Part shown: in pieces, positions 56,735-64,000 of the stretch
Layout of the letters: each line of letters begins with the position of its first letter
Numbering within the stretch: the stretch's first letter is position 1
NCBI RefSeq assembly: GCF_015687175.1
Contig: NZ_JADPQG010000001.1
Span: 1,426,001 to 1,490,000 of the forward strand
Length of the DNA: 64,000 nt
Reading direction: 5' to 3'
Origin: Reinekea sp. G2M2-21
GTDB lineage: Bacteria; Pseudomonadota; Gammaproteobacteria; Pseudomonadales; Natronospirillaceae
Notes under the pieces: generated by a model
What the model was told of the DNA's origin: nothing
What the model saw: only the letters and a program-made list of their open reading frames with translations
Database searches by the model: none
Translations under genes and position numbers: made by a program

Positions 56735-58975
56735 ATGCCGTTACTACGACTTTTGCAAAAACATGTGCTGCGCTGGAGCGTGGTTTCCATCAGTGTGCTA
56801 ATCACCTTGTCACTGGCGAGCTACCATTTCTTTCAAGCTCAGTCCGATCAAAACTCATTTATCAAACGTCTCGATTATCTCTTTTATGACTGGCGTTACA
56901 ACCTGGCGCTGAACGACAATCGTTTTCCGCGCGCCGAAGAAAACATAGTCATTGTCGATATTGATGAGCCCAGCCTTGAACAGATTGGTCGCTGGCCCTG
57001 GTCCCGCGACAAAATTGCCTTGATGGTTGAGAACCTGGCCGCTGCGGGTACCGTGGTAATTGGCTTCGACGTACTGATGACGGAACCTCAGCGCAATCCA
57101 ACGCGGGATTTACAACAAAAAGCAAGAGACAAAGGCCGAGAAGACTTAGCCAACCAACTGGATTCGTTTGTTGCAGAAACCGAATACGATCAGATTCTGG
57201 CCAATAGCTTTAGCCAAACCGACATTGTGTTGCCGTTTCTATTTCACAGTAATGCAGACATTCAGGTAGGGCAATTACCCCCGCCGGTGTACTCACTAAC
57301 GGCAGATCAGGCGAACAACCTGATCGCCATTCAGGCTGATGGTTACACATCCAATGTCGACTTGTTGCAAGAAGCCGCCATCGGCGCAGGCTTCATTGTG
57401 CCCAGCATTGACGGTGATGGTGTGTTGCGAAGTGCCCCCATTGTTCAGCGTTTTGGAACAGAGATTTACCCCTCCCTGTCACTGGCCATGGGCATGGCCT
57501 ACATGTTTCTGGATAATATCGACTTAACCATTCGCCCATTCGGAGAAGGCTTCGATATGATCTCCAAAGTAGGCTTTGTCGATAAAACCATCTTTACCGA
57601 TTTCAAAGGCCGAGTGCTCGTTCCTTATTTAGGACCACAGGGCGAATTTCCCTATGTGTCGGCGAGCTCGATACTGGACAACAGTTTTGACAAATCAGTT
57701 TTCGAAAATGCGCTGGTGTTGGTCGGGACTTCATCGGTTGGTTTGGCCGATCTGCGCTCAACACCGGTGGGGACACAATACCCTGGTGTAGAAGTGCATG
57801 CGAATCTGCTAAACGGTCTGTTGGAAGGAATCTTTCCGGTTGAACCATCGGACGCTAATATTTTCATGGCTGGTGTGTTGTTAATCTTGGGTTTTATGTT
57901 CACGGTTTTTTCAAACCGCCTTGGACCGTTTCAACTCACCATCGCAACCATACTGCTACTGACCACACTGGTCGCAATTAATTTGTTTATCTGGTTCACC
58001 TACAATGCATCACTCCCCTTAGCGAGCAGTTTTTTGCTAACACTAGCCTTGGGAACGTTGCACCTATTGGAAGGTTTTTTATCCGAACGACGGGCAAAGC
58101 AACATGTCACCAGCGTTTTTGGTCAGTATGTGCCCAGCGCCCATATTTCCCAAATGCTGACAGAACCCGACAAGTATGGATTTGAAGGTGAAACCCGGGA
58201 GATGACCGTTCTGTTCTCCGACATCCGCTCCTTCACATCGATGTCCGAAAATCTGTCGGCAACAGAGTTAAAGGATCTGTTAAATCGCTATTTCACCCCG
58301 ATCACAGAGACCATTTTCAATCATCAGGGCACCATCGATAAATATGTTGGCGATATGGTCATGGCGTTCTGGGGTGCACCGTTAGATGACCCAAAACATG
58401 CCAGTCACGCCCTTGAAGCATCTGTCGAGATGCTCGCTGTCCTGTCTCGTTTGAATCCACAACTGGAGCAATTAGGGTATCCGCAGATTAAAGTGGGCAT
58501 TGGTTTAAACACTGGCCAGATGAATGTCGGTGATATGGGCTCGAGCTTTCGTAAAGCCTACACCGTTCTGGGGGATGCCGTGAATCTCGGTTCACGATTA
58601 GAAAGTCTGACCAAATATTACGGCGTGGATATTTTGGTTGGCCCCATGACTATGTCTCAGTGCCCGGAGTGGACGTTCCGTGTGATTGATAAAATTCAGG
58701 TTAAAGGCAAACAGGAACCGGTCCTGGTGTATGAGCCCATTGGTAAGACCAACCACCTGAGCAAAGCGCGACGGGCAGAAATGGCCCGACATGAGAAAGC
58801 ATTCGAGCTATATCGCCAACAACAATGGGAAGAAGCAAAAGCTCTATTCACGGAGCTACATTTGCAATCGCAACAGGTTGAGATCTATCAAATATATCTG
58901 GACCGAATTGAATTGCTGAGCTGGCAAGAATTACCAGCAAGCTGGGACGGCACCTTTACTCACACTCAAAAATAG
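56735..58975 (+). CDS. CHASE2-domain class III adenylate/guanylate cyclase
   Basis: This is a membrane cyclase making cAMP (or cGMP) in response to an extracytoplasmic signal. An N-terminal membrane helix leads into a CHASE2 sensor (about residues 30-360, DIDEPSLEQIGRWPWSRD, GFDVLMTEPQ), then three closely packed helices (about 375-460). The catalytic domain (about 475-650) has LFSDIRSFT and KYVGDMVMAFWGAP for metals, and VLGDAVNLGSRLE for the transition-state Asn and Arg. The Lys in TIDKYVGD suits ATP. A C-terminal helical tail resembles a TPR. A TTG start nine codons upstream (56708) is possible; no strong Shine-Dalgarno decides. Confidence 0.9.
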   Translation: MPLLRLLQKHVLRWSVVSISVLITLSLASYHFFQAQSDQNSFIKRLDYLFYDWRYNLALNDNRFPRAEENIVIVDIDEPSLEQIGRWPWSRDKIALMVENLAAAGTVVIGFDVLMTEPQRNPTRDLQQKARDKGREDLANQLDSFVAETEYDQILANSFSQTDIVLPFLFHSNADIQVGQLPPPVYSLTADQANNLIAIQADGYTSNVDLLQEAAIGAGFIVPSIDGDGVLRSAPIVQRFGTEIYPSLSLAMGMAYMFLDNIDLTIRPFGEGFDMISKVGFVDKTIFTDFKGRVLVPYLGPQGEFPYVSASSILDNSFDKSVFENALVLVGTSSVGLADLRSTPVGTQYPGVEVHANLLNGLLEGIFPVEPSDANIFMAGVLLILGFMFTVFSNRLGPFQLTIATILLLTTLVAINLFIWFTYNASLPLASSFLLTLALGTLHLLEGFLSERRAKQHVTSVFGQYVPSAHISQMLTEPDKYGFEGETREMTVLFSDIRSFTSMSENLSATELKDLLNRYFTPITETIFNHQGTIDKYVGDMVMAFWGAPLDDPKHASHALEASVEMLAVLSRLNPQLEQLGYPQIKVGIGLNTGQMNVGDMGSSFRKAYTVLGDAVNLGSRLESLTKYYGVDILVGPMTMSQCPEWTFRVIDKIQVKGKQEPVLVYEPIGKTNHLSKARRAEMARHEKAFELYRQQQWEEAKALFTELHLQSQQVEIYQIYLDRIELLSWQELPASWDGTFTHTQK

Positions 58976-58992
58976 ACCGACACTGGAATCAA

Positions 58993-59385
58993 TCAAGTTT
59001 CAACCAATTCCAACGGCAAGCCATCTGGATCGGCGAAAAACGTAAACCGATTATCGGTCAACTCATCGACTCGCACCGGTTCAACCAGGATGCCGTTCTG
59101 TTCCAGATAGGCAATCGCGGCATCCAAATCCGTCACATTCATGGCCAAATGCCGCAACCCCTGAGCTTCGGGTCGAGAAGGCCGAGCGGGCGGGCTCGGA
59201 AAACTGAACAGCTCAATCTGAAAGCCTTGGAAGGCAATATCCAATTTATAACTGTCGCGTTGTTCACGGAAAGTTTCCGCTATCACTTCACCGCCCAACA
59301 CATCACAATAAAAACGCTTGGATCGCGCATAGTCAGAACAGATAATCGCAACATGATTGAGTCCAGTCAGGCCAGGCAACGTCAT
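58993..59385 (-). CDS. VOC-superfamily protein, GloA2/YaeR-like
   Basis: The 130-residue protein matches YaeR/GloA2 from memory: GLNHVAIICSDYARSKRFYCDVLGG (cited in part), REQRDSYKLDIAF, IELFSFPSPPARPSRPEA, GLRHLAMNV, FFADPDGLPLELVE. His/Glu residues suggest a metal site like glyoxalase I. YaeR is less active on the standard glyoxalase substrate and its true role is unclear. The start directly follows the stop of the acyltransferase gene upstream (TAAATG), so they are coupled. Confidence 0.88.
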   Translation of the reverse strand: MTLPGLTGLNHVAIICSDYARSKRFYCDVLGGEVIAETFREQRDSYKLDIAFQGFQIELFSFPSPPARPSRPEAQGLRHLAMNVTDLDAAIAYLEQNGILVEPVRVDELTDNRFTFFADPDGLPLELVET

Positions 59386-60498
59386 TTACAACGGCTCCTC
59401 ACCGCGGCGCATACGCATACCATTCGCATATTGTTTAAGAATATAGGGTCGAATTTCTTCGCGAGCGGAATCAACACGTGCCTTTAACTTATCGACATTA
59501 TCGTTAGCCGAAGGAAGTTCCGTTCCGTTTAAGCGGGCCTCGGCCCATTCATTGGTTTCAAATGGCCGATAGATCCGATGAATCTGCTCATCGATAACCG
59601 CAGCGACGTCATCATCGTTCTGAAAATCGCCTTTTAACACATTGCCAAATTCCAGATGAACACGCCCTTTCCACCCTGTCATGCCGCGCGCAATAGACGT
59701 CATATCTTCATTCTTTCGCTTGGTATACGAGCCTTTGGTGTGTTGTGCGTGTAACTCTCTGGCTTTGGCAACGTCCAGCGGATCTAACTCATAGCTGATC
59801 GCAACCGGGACAATATTCAGTTCATTGATGTAGTCAGCGTAAAGTCGATCTTTAGGCTTAGACAAACTGAACATACCGATAACGGCAGGGTTGGTTCGAT
59901 CATAACCGTCCTTCGCTCGCCCTTCACGTTGGGCGATCCACACATTGGCGCACTCTTCTAATATTGAATAATGAATGTATTTGGACAACTCCTGAGCCGC
60001 TTTGAATCGAGCCTTCATTCCCTTCACGCCACGCTTCACAATGAAACTTTTATTTAATCGCATCAGGTTAGACGAAAAAGGTTGCGACAACAGATTGTCA
60101 CCAATGGCGATTCGCACGGTTTGAAAACCATTTTGATGCAACGCCCAATTGACCATGGCCGGATCCATGACAATATCACGATGATTGGAAACGAAAAGAT
60201 ATGCTTTGTTTTTGTCCAAATTTTCCAATCCGTGAACGGAAAACTGCTCGACCGATCGCTTTAATAACCGAGCCACAAAGGGCGCTAATTTTTGCTGAAA
60301 GCCATCAACCGAATCTATACGCCACAAGTAGGCTTTCAACAACAACCGAATAATTGGCCGGATTAGCCAGGGCGTTTTACGGTTCATATCCGGCAGCAAC
60401 CAAGAGCCAATTGCCTTGGCTAATGCCGGGTCATTCAGCGTTTCAGTGAGTACTGTTTTGACTTCGTCATCATTAAAAGGTCGAATATCGTCAAACAC
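59386..60498 (-). CDS. Predicted PlsC-superfamily acyltransferase
   Basis: The 370-residue protein is a predicted membrane-associated lysophospholipid or glycerol-phosphate acyltransferase. Its catalytic motif reads SNHRDIVMDPA, where the second Asp is six residues after His rather than the usual five (HX4D), so it is a variant block. Other supporting parts are FIVKRGVKGMKARFKAAQELS and IVPVAISYELDP. The start is GTG. It is the first gene of a pair with the VOC protein. A known variant family, but the substrate is unresolved. Confidence 0.8.
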   Translation of the reverse strand: MFDDIRPFNDDEVKTVLTETLNDPALAKAIGSWLLPDMNRKTPWLIRPIIRLLLKAYLWRIDSVDGFQQKLAPFVARLLKRSVEQFSVHGLENLDKNKAYLFVSNHRDIVMDPAMVNWALHQNGFQTVRIAIGDNLLSQPFSSNLMRLNKSFIVKRGVKGMKARFKAAQELSKYIHYSILEECANVWIAQREGRAKDGYDRTNPAVIGMFSLSKPKDRLYADYINELNIVPVAISYELDPLDVAKARELHAQHTKGSYTKRKNEDMTSIARGMTGWKGRVHLEFGNVLKGDFQNDDDVAAVIDEQIHRIYRPFETNEWAEARLNGTELPSANDNVDKLKARVDSAREEIRPYILKQYANGMRMRRGEEPL

Positions 60499-60655
60499 AA
60501 CAGGTCGCTACCTAACAATTAAAGTGGCGCAAGATTACTCTAAAACCCGCTATTTTTCAGCCATTTAGCCGATCTTTGGCCTGTTTCAACGCAGTTATTC
60601 ATTTGAATCACAAACCAATCAGCAAGGTTGCTGTTGCGCCAGAAGAGAAGTTGTG

Positions 60656-60684
60656 TTGTTATTCAGGCAATAAATTCATAAATA
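60656..60684 (+). promoter_or_regulatory. Candidate sigma-70 promoter of the leader-MFS transcript
   Basis: TTGTTA (60656-60661), a 17-base spacer and TAAATA (60679-60684) fit a moderate sigma-70 promoter. Predicted transcription would begin near 60691, only a few bases before the leader open frame. A more upstream promoter is also possible. Confidence 0.4.
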
Positions 60685-60697
60685 ACTCAGAACTTTT

Positions 60698-60781
60698 ATG
60701 CGTACAAACACCGTCCTGGTCTCACAAACTCTTATGCTGGCGATTTCTTATTCGTGCGGCGGGTTCGTGTGTTTGACATAG
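60698..60781 (+). CDS. Candidate leader peptide, 27 codons, before the MFS gene
   Basis: ATG at 60698-60700 opens a 27-residue frame (start MRTNTVLVSQTLM, end SCGGFVCLT) and TAG ends it at 60779-60781. Codons 21-24 (Gly-Gly-Phe-Val) are exactly the first arm of an antiterminator that competes with a terminator just downstream. This placement is typical of regulatory leader peptides. No strong Shine-Dalgarno precedes the ATG, and a different overlapping frame is open over the same stretch (60576-60776), so translation is unproven. There is no run of a single amino acid, arguing against ordinary amino-acid attenuation. Confidence 0.5.
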   Translation: MRTNTVLVSQTLMLAISYSCGGFVCLT

Positions 60782-60834
60782 TCAAAAATCAGTTTCCACG
60801 AAACCCGCCAATCGAAAGATTCGCGGGTTTTTTT
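60758..60834 (+). promoter_or_regulatory. Transcription attenuator (antiterminator versus terminator)
   Basis: GGCGGGTTCGTG (60758-60769) can pair with CACG-A-AACCCGCC (60797-60809), 12 pairs with one bulged A, enclosing a small TTTGAC/GTCAAA hairpin. The second arm is also needed for the terminator stem (60801-60830), so the two structures are mutually exclusive. A ribosome that reaches the leader stop at 60781 would cover the first arm and let the terminator form. One stalled earlier would free it and permit read-through to the exporter. The pairing is seen in sequence; the mechanism is inferred. Confidence 0.7.
60801..60834 (+). terminator. Intrinsic terminator of the attenuator
   Basis: AAACCCGC (60801-60808) pairs with GCGGGTTT (60823-60830), then AATC/GATT close over a GAAA tetraloop with one C-C mismatch. 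Seven T residues follow (60828-60834). No complete plus-strand gene lies upstream except the 27-codon leader, so this terminator sits inside the leader of the exporter transcript. Confidence 0.88.
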
Positions 60835-60911
60835 ATGCCTCCCTTTCTTCAGACTTCGGCGGCTAAAAAGCAAAGGTCACACATGTGACTTTTAAAACCA
60901 GGAGCAACACC

Positions 60912-62102
60912 ATGACAAAGGCCAGCCATTGGCAACGCAACCTGACACTGTTGAACGCGACTTCGTTTGCACGAACATTCATGATTATCATGCCCATTTT
61001 TGTACCGCTGATGCACAGCTACGGTTTGGATATGCGTGAAATCATGTTGCTGCAATCGATCTTTGCAGCGGTCTCATTGCTGATGGAACTGCCCTCAGGA
61101 TATGTCGCGGATCTGTTTGGCCGTAAACGAACGCTGATACTGGGTTATGCTTTAGCGGGCGCTGGATTTACGCAAGTTTTGTGGGCTGACACGTTCTGGT
61201 CTCTGGCTGTTTTCGAAGTCACGCTGGGTTTTGCCATGTCCTTTGTGAGTGGTTGCGACACAGCTTTGGCGTATGAAAGTGAAAAAGCACTGGCAACCGG
61301 GAACTCACAACCCGCCATATCCAGGCTTCTGAGCTGGATGAACTTTGGCGAAGGGGTTGCCGCTTTGTGCGCCTTCGTATTGATTAAATTCGATATCCGG
61401 CTGGTTTTATGGACACAGGCCATCGTCGGTTGGATACCCTTTGCATTAAGCTTCTGGCTAGTGGAAGCACCTCGCATTGCGGACCCGACATCACCGAGAA
61501 AAACAGTATCTGCTGCATTACAAACCGTTCGTCAATCAGCCACAATCATTGTGTTGACCGGTGTGTTTGTATTAACCATGAGCGTAACGTATCTCGTTGC
61601 TTGGCTAAACCAGAGTTTATGGCTCGAAAACGGCTTACCACTTGCCTACTTCGGCTTGGTTTGGGGTTTGTTCAGTCTGACTATCGGCTTGGTTGCCCGG
61701 TACAGCACTCATTTACCGGAGCGCATCGGTCCGGTAAAACAGTTCTCTGTACTGGCTGCTTTGTTGTTGATCGGATTTGTCGCGTTAAACGGTACGTCGA
61801 TCGCTTGGATATTAACCGGTGGAGCACTCATCTGCGTATTCCGCGGAATTGCGGCGCCCTTGATTAAACTCAAGGTAAACAATGCTATTGATGACGATTA
61901 CCGGGCGACCATAAATTCTGTCGTTGGCGCCAGCTTCAGAATAGCAACGCTGGTTTTGGGTCCTTTGATGGGATTAATGGTAGATAGACAAGGACCAGCC
62001 AGCGCCACATTGTATCTGGGCATGTTGGTCATACCTGCCGTCATCGGTTTGCTGCTGTTAGATTCCAAACTGACAAACCGAAAAACCAAGCAATTTGCCT
62101 GA
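60912..62102 (+). CDS. MFS transporter, predicted drug exporter
   Basis: The 396-residue inner-membrane protein has about 12 membrane segments and the MFS motif-A-type loop GYVADLFGRKRTLILG between helices 2 and 3. AGGAG precedes the ATG at 60912. The substrate cannot be told from sequence. It sits behind the leader-peptide attenuator, an arrangement expected if ribosome-targeting inhibitors induce export, but also compatible with other signals. A short dyad GTCAC-ACAT-GTGAC lies just before the ribosome binding site. Confidence 0.88.
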   Translation: MTKASHWQRNLTLLNATSFARTFMIIMPIFVPLMHSYGLDMREIMLLQSIFAAVSLLMELPSGYVADLFGRKRTLILGYALAGAGFTQVLWADTFWSLAVFEVTLGFAMSFVSGCDTALAYESEKALATGNSQPAISRLLSWMNFGEGVAALCAFVLIKFDIRLVLWTQAIVGWIPFALSFWLVEAPRIADPTSPRKTVSAALQTVRQSATIIVLTGVFVLTMSVTYLVAWLNQSLWLENGLPLAYFGLVWGLFSLTIGLVARYSTHLPERIGPVKQFSVLAALLLIGFVALNGTSIAWILTGGALICVFRGIAAPLIKLKVNNAIDDDYRATINSVVGASFRIATLVLGPLMGLMVDRQGPASATLYLGMLVIPAVIGLLLLDSKLTNRKTKQFA

Positions 62103-62111
62103 TCTGACAAT

Positions 62112-62137
62112 AACCCATGCATCGTCATGGGGTTTTT
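62112..62137 (+). terminator. Terminator after the MFS gene
   Basis: AACCCATG (62112-62119) and CATGGGGTT (62126-62134 region) pair with one bulge over a short loop, followed by TTTTT. It lies ten bases after the MFS stop. Confidence 0.7.
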
Positions 62138-62164
62138 CTTAACCTTAGGGGGTCCACACGTAAC

Positions 62165-62491
62165 CTAAATAGATCTCTCATCGATAGACCAAACCAGATT
62201 CGGCCTGTTCAACGATTGCCAAAAAACAGCAAATTCCCGACGCATCGCGTCGGCCCCTACCATTAATGCAAAAATCTGATCACACTCATGAAGTGCCAGC
62301 GCAGAAGCTGCGTCGCTGTTCAGGTAATCGTGCAAAGACGGATAGCCGGTGTCTTGATATTGCTGCCAAATCTGCCAATACGTTTGCTGAACTGACAAAG
62401 GAAGAACGAACTCTATGGTGCGATGCTGTAAAATCCACTTTCGCTGTACCGTCGGTTGAATCAGCAAGCGGTTTTCCGGTACAACTCTCAC
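62165..62491 (-). CDS. Hypothetical protein coupled to a thioesterase
   Basis: The 108-residue product starts at GTG overlapping the TGA of the upstream thioesterase gene (GTGA), a strong sign of translational coupling. No signal peptide or membrane segment is visible, and the sequence is rich in Trp/Gln (TYWQIWQQYQDTG). I do not recognise the family. It ends a three-gene overlapping set with the HAD phosphatase and thioesterase. Confidence 0.6.
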   Translation of the reverse strand: MRVVPENRLLIQPTVQRKWILQHRTIEFVLPLSVQQTYWQIWQQYQDTGYPSLHDYLNSDAASALALHECDQIFALMVGADAMRREFAVFWQSLNRPNLVWSIDERSI

Positions 62492-62889
62492 GAGGTTAAG
62501 ATCCGGTAATCGCCAATCAATGTTGCTGTCACTTGATTGGTCTCATCCCTCGCTTCAACACGAATTTGTGCACGCCAATGTCCACTGGGCCTGCGGTCTG
62601 GCCTCTCAATAAAACGGGCGGTGACGGTTAAATCCGACATAGCTGCAGCCGGATACGAAACCTGACAATCTTTTATGGCGACTTTTTCCCCCTGCTGTTG
62701 TGATTGCGCCCAATGACTGGCGAGGTACCAACCAGCAATAACCAAACCAGAGTACTGACTCCCGGCGAATACTGTTCCTTTGTCATTGAAATTGCCTTGG
62801 GCAGGCACGCGAAACTGGACCTCAGTATCGGTCGCGGTGAGCAACTGGATGCCCAGTGCTTGTAATGGCTCAATAGCGTCTAGATTCAA
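62488..62889 (-). CDS. Hotdog-fold thioesterase, YiiD C-terminal-like
   Basis: The protein has the hotdog pattern of the YiiD C-terminal thioesterase-like family: VPAQGNFNDKGTVFAGSQYSGLVIAGW (cited in part) and KDCQVSYPAAAMSDLTVTARF. It probably acts on acyl-CoA or acyl-carrier thioesters. I place the start at the TTG at 62887-62889 because GGAGGAG lies seven bases upstream and it overlaps the HAD stop (TTGA), giving 133 residues; an earlier GTG would give 144. Both ends overlap neighbours. Confidence 0.78.
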   Translation of the reverse strand: MNLDAIEPLQALGIQLLTATDTEVQFRVPAQGNFNDKGTVFAGSQYSGLVIAGWYLASHWAQSQQQGEKVAIKDCQVSYPAAAMSDLTVTARFIERPDRRPSGHWRAQIRVEARDETNQVTATLIGDYRILTS

Positions 62890-63560
62890 ACCCAGTCTCC
62901 TCCCCTTTGCTGCTCGAACCATTCAGGGAAAGATTCCAGCGAATCGAGAGCATCGTATATTTGATCCTGCCATTGCGGATCGGTTTCGATGAGGTCGGGA
63001 ACATGAATTACCGCGGTACCGGCCGCTAAAGCCGCGACGACACCATTTGGGCTGTCTTCAATCACCAGTGCCCGGGAGGGCTCTATCGCCAATTTCTGAC
63101 AGGCCAGCAGGTACGGTTCAGGGTTCGGCTTCCCCTTATTGACTTGATCGCCACCAACGATATCGCAGAAGTAAGAGCGAATATCAAAGTGGGAGAGTTT
63201 AAGATTGGCGGTCTCTGTTCGGGTACTGGTCACGATCATTTGTGGCAGCCCTGCTTCGGCTACCGCCTGCAGTGCTTCATCAACCCCGGGCTTGAGCAAA
63301 AGGTCGGATGCCAACCGCGATTTGTACACCTCACCGACTTTGTCAAAGTAGTAAGAAGCGCGTTCAGCAGAGCCCATTGTTCGCTGGTAAAGTTCCAATA
63401 TGGACGCCTGATTCAACCCTATGGATTGCAAATAAACCTCTTCCGGATTGGTCATCACACCATCGGCGACCATTAACTCAACGAAAATATCGCGTACCAG
63501 CCGCTCTGAATCGAGCAATACGCCATCCATGTCCCATAAAACCGCTTCTATAATCGCCAA
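62886..63560 (-). CDS. HAD-superfamily phosphatase, YniC/beta-PGM-like
   Basis: The 224-residue HAD IA hydrolase has motif I LWDMDGVLLDSE (nucleophile Asp), motif II VTSTRT, and motifs III/IV KGKPNPEPYLLAC and IEDSPNGVVAALAAG. The start is TTG with AGG nearby. It resembles sugar-phosphate phosphatases such as E. coli HxpB/YniC, with substrate uncertain. Its stop overlaps the thioesterase start, so it is translationally linked. Confidence 0.85.
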   Translation of the reverse strand: MAIIEAVLWDMDGVLLDSERLVRDIFVELMVADGVMTNPEEVYLQSIGLNQASILELYQRTMGSAERASYYFDKVGEVYKSRLASDLLLKPGVDEALQAVAEAGLPQMIVTSTRTETANLKLSHFDIRSYFCDIVGGDQVNKGKPNPEPYLLACQKLAIEPSRALVIEDSPNGVVAALAAGTAVIHVPDLIETDPQWQDQIYDALDSLESFPEWFEQQRGGDWV

Positions 63561-63577
63561 AATAACAACCTATTAAA

Positions 63578-64000
63578 TTAGTTACGCAACATCCACTCAA
63601 CTGCCGCTTGAGCGTGGACCAAGGTTGTATCAATTAATGGCACCTCTGTCACGGATTCTGTCAACAACATACCAATTTCCGTACACCCGAGGATAACCCC
63701 TTGTGCCCCATCTCGCTGCAATTGCTCAGCGATATCAATGTAGACACGCCGTGATAGCTCATTAACCTGCCCAAGGCAAAGTTCTTGGTAAATAATGTCA
63801 TGTACGTTCTTTCGCGCTGCAGCGTCTGGCACGATAACGTCAATACCGAACTTTTTAGTCAACCGATCGCGATAAAACGCCTGCTCCATAGTAAAGGATG
63901 TTGCCATCAACCCAACCTTTGACATACCACGGTTCACCAAGACCTCACCGGTACAATCGGCTATGTGGATTAGCTCAAGTCCACAGGCTTCAACAATGCC
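63578..64000 (-). CDS. Aspartate/glutamate racemase-family protein, partial (5' end outside window)
   Basis: The frame is open from the right window edge to a stop at 63578. The visible 140 residues end with the C-terminal half of a Asp/Glu racemase fold. The second catalytic Cys lies in VILGCTEIGMLL, preceded by RGMSKVGLMATSFTMEQAFY and PDAAARKNVHDIIYQELCLG. The first catalytic Cys would lie outside or near the edge (an ADCTG stretch is seen at 63950 region). Its role may be D-amino-acid synthesis. It is 17 bases upstream of the HAD gene on the same strand. Confidence 0.85.
   Translation of the reverse strand, partial: GIVEACGLELIHIADCTGEVLVNRGMSKVGLMATSFTMEQAFYRDRLTKKFGIDVIVPDAAARKNVHDIIYQELCLGQVNELSRRVYIDIAEQLQRDGAQGVILGCTEIGMLLTESVTEVPLIDTTLVHAQAAVEWMLRN

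Noticed and set aside
60576-60776. 66-codon plus-strand frame upstream of the MFS gene
   Set aside because: It has only a TTG start without support and no motif; the 27-codon frame in another phase fits the attenuator arms exactly. It is kept as an alternative translation of the leader only.

Overview
The window looks like chromosomal DNA of a marine gammaproteobacterium, most like the Oceanospirillales/Saccharospirillaceae (Reinekea-like) by general impression. The basis is a polar-flagellum regulon of Pseudomonas/Vibrio type (FleQ, FleS, FleR, with sigma-54 and sigma-28 promoters), an NhaD sodium/proton antiporter, type II secretion genes, a lipoprotein alpha-amylase, and base composition near 50% GC by eye. 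The genus was not tested by any search. No insertion sequence, prophage or CRISPR array is visible; this is mostly core chromosome with a few accessory patches.

Layout. 1-12.2 kb is a flagellar block on the minus strand: fliE-fliF-fliG-fliH (running off the left edge), fleS-fleR, fleQ and fliS. A divergent plus-strand TPR-methyltransferase carries its own near-perfect sigma-54 promoter. 12.3-15.5 kb holds nhaD, a DTW-domain tRNA-modification gene and tRNA-Arg(UCG), with a duplicated flank beside the tRNA. 15.5-20.6 kb holds a GH13 amylase, a DoxX/LysR divergent pair and a YghU-type glutathione transferase. 20.7-26.1 kb is an accessory cluster of surface or periplasmic proteins: DUF1552 with a very large c-type cytochrome/FN3/chitin-binding/DUF1587 protein, whose DUF1592-DUF1588-DUF1585 half lies in a different reading frame. 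26.5-36.8 kb is housekeeping: adk, ppc, a HAD phosphatase, gspN-gspC-gspD and groES-groEL.

37.2-41.8 kb carries a response regulator with a degenerate GGDEF domain, ketopantoate reductase, a PAS histidine kinase and a lipoprotein hydrolase. 42.5-47.6 kb is the glycine cleavage operon gcvT-gcvH / gcvP-ACT protein. 47.9-53 kb is an AMP-forming acyl-CoA ligase directly abutting a hybrid kinase with a sodium/solute-symporter sensor domain. 53-56.7 kb holds trxC, a YitT-family protein, a BNR-repeat/MoaD-like pair, methylglyoxal synthase and a VanZ-like protein. 56.7-64 kb holds a CHASE2 adenylate cyclase, a VOC-family protein with an acyltransferase, an MFS exporter behind a leader-peptide attenuator, and an overlapping HAD/thioesterase/hypothetical cluster. 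A racemase gene runs off the right edge.

How parts work together. The flagellar hierarchy can be read from promoters: sigma-54 sites precede fliE, fleSR and the methyltransferase, and a consensus sigma-28 site precedes fliS. The methyltransferase is therefore predicted to be made with the flagellum. The most striking regulatory structure is at 60.70-60.83 kb. A 27-codon open frame has codons 21-24 forming one arm of an antiterminator that competes with an intrinsic terminator ahead of an MFS exporter, as in ribosome-stalling control of drug pumps. The least understood gene set is the 20.7-26.1 kb cytochrome/DUF1552/DUF1592 cluster.
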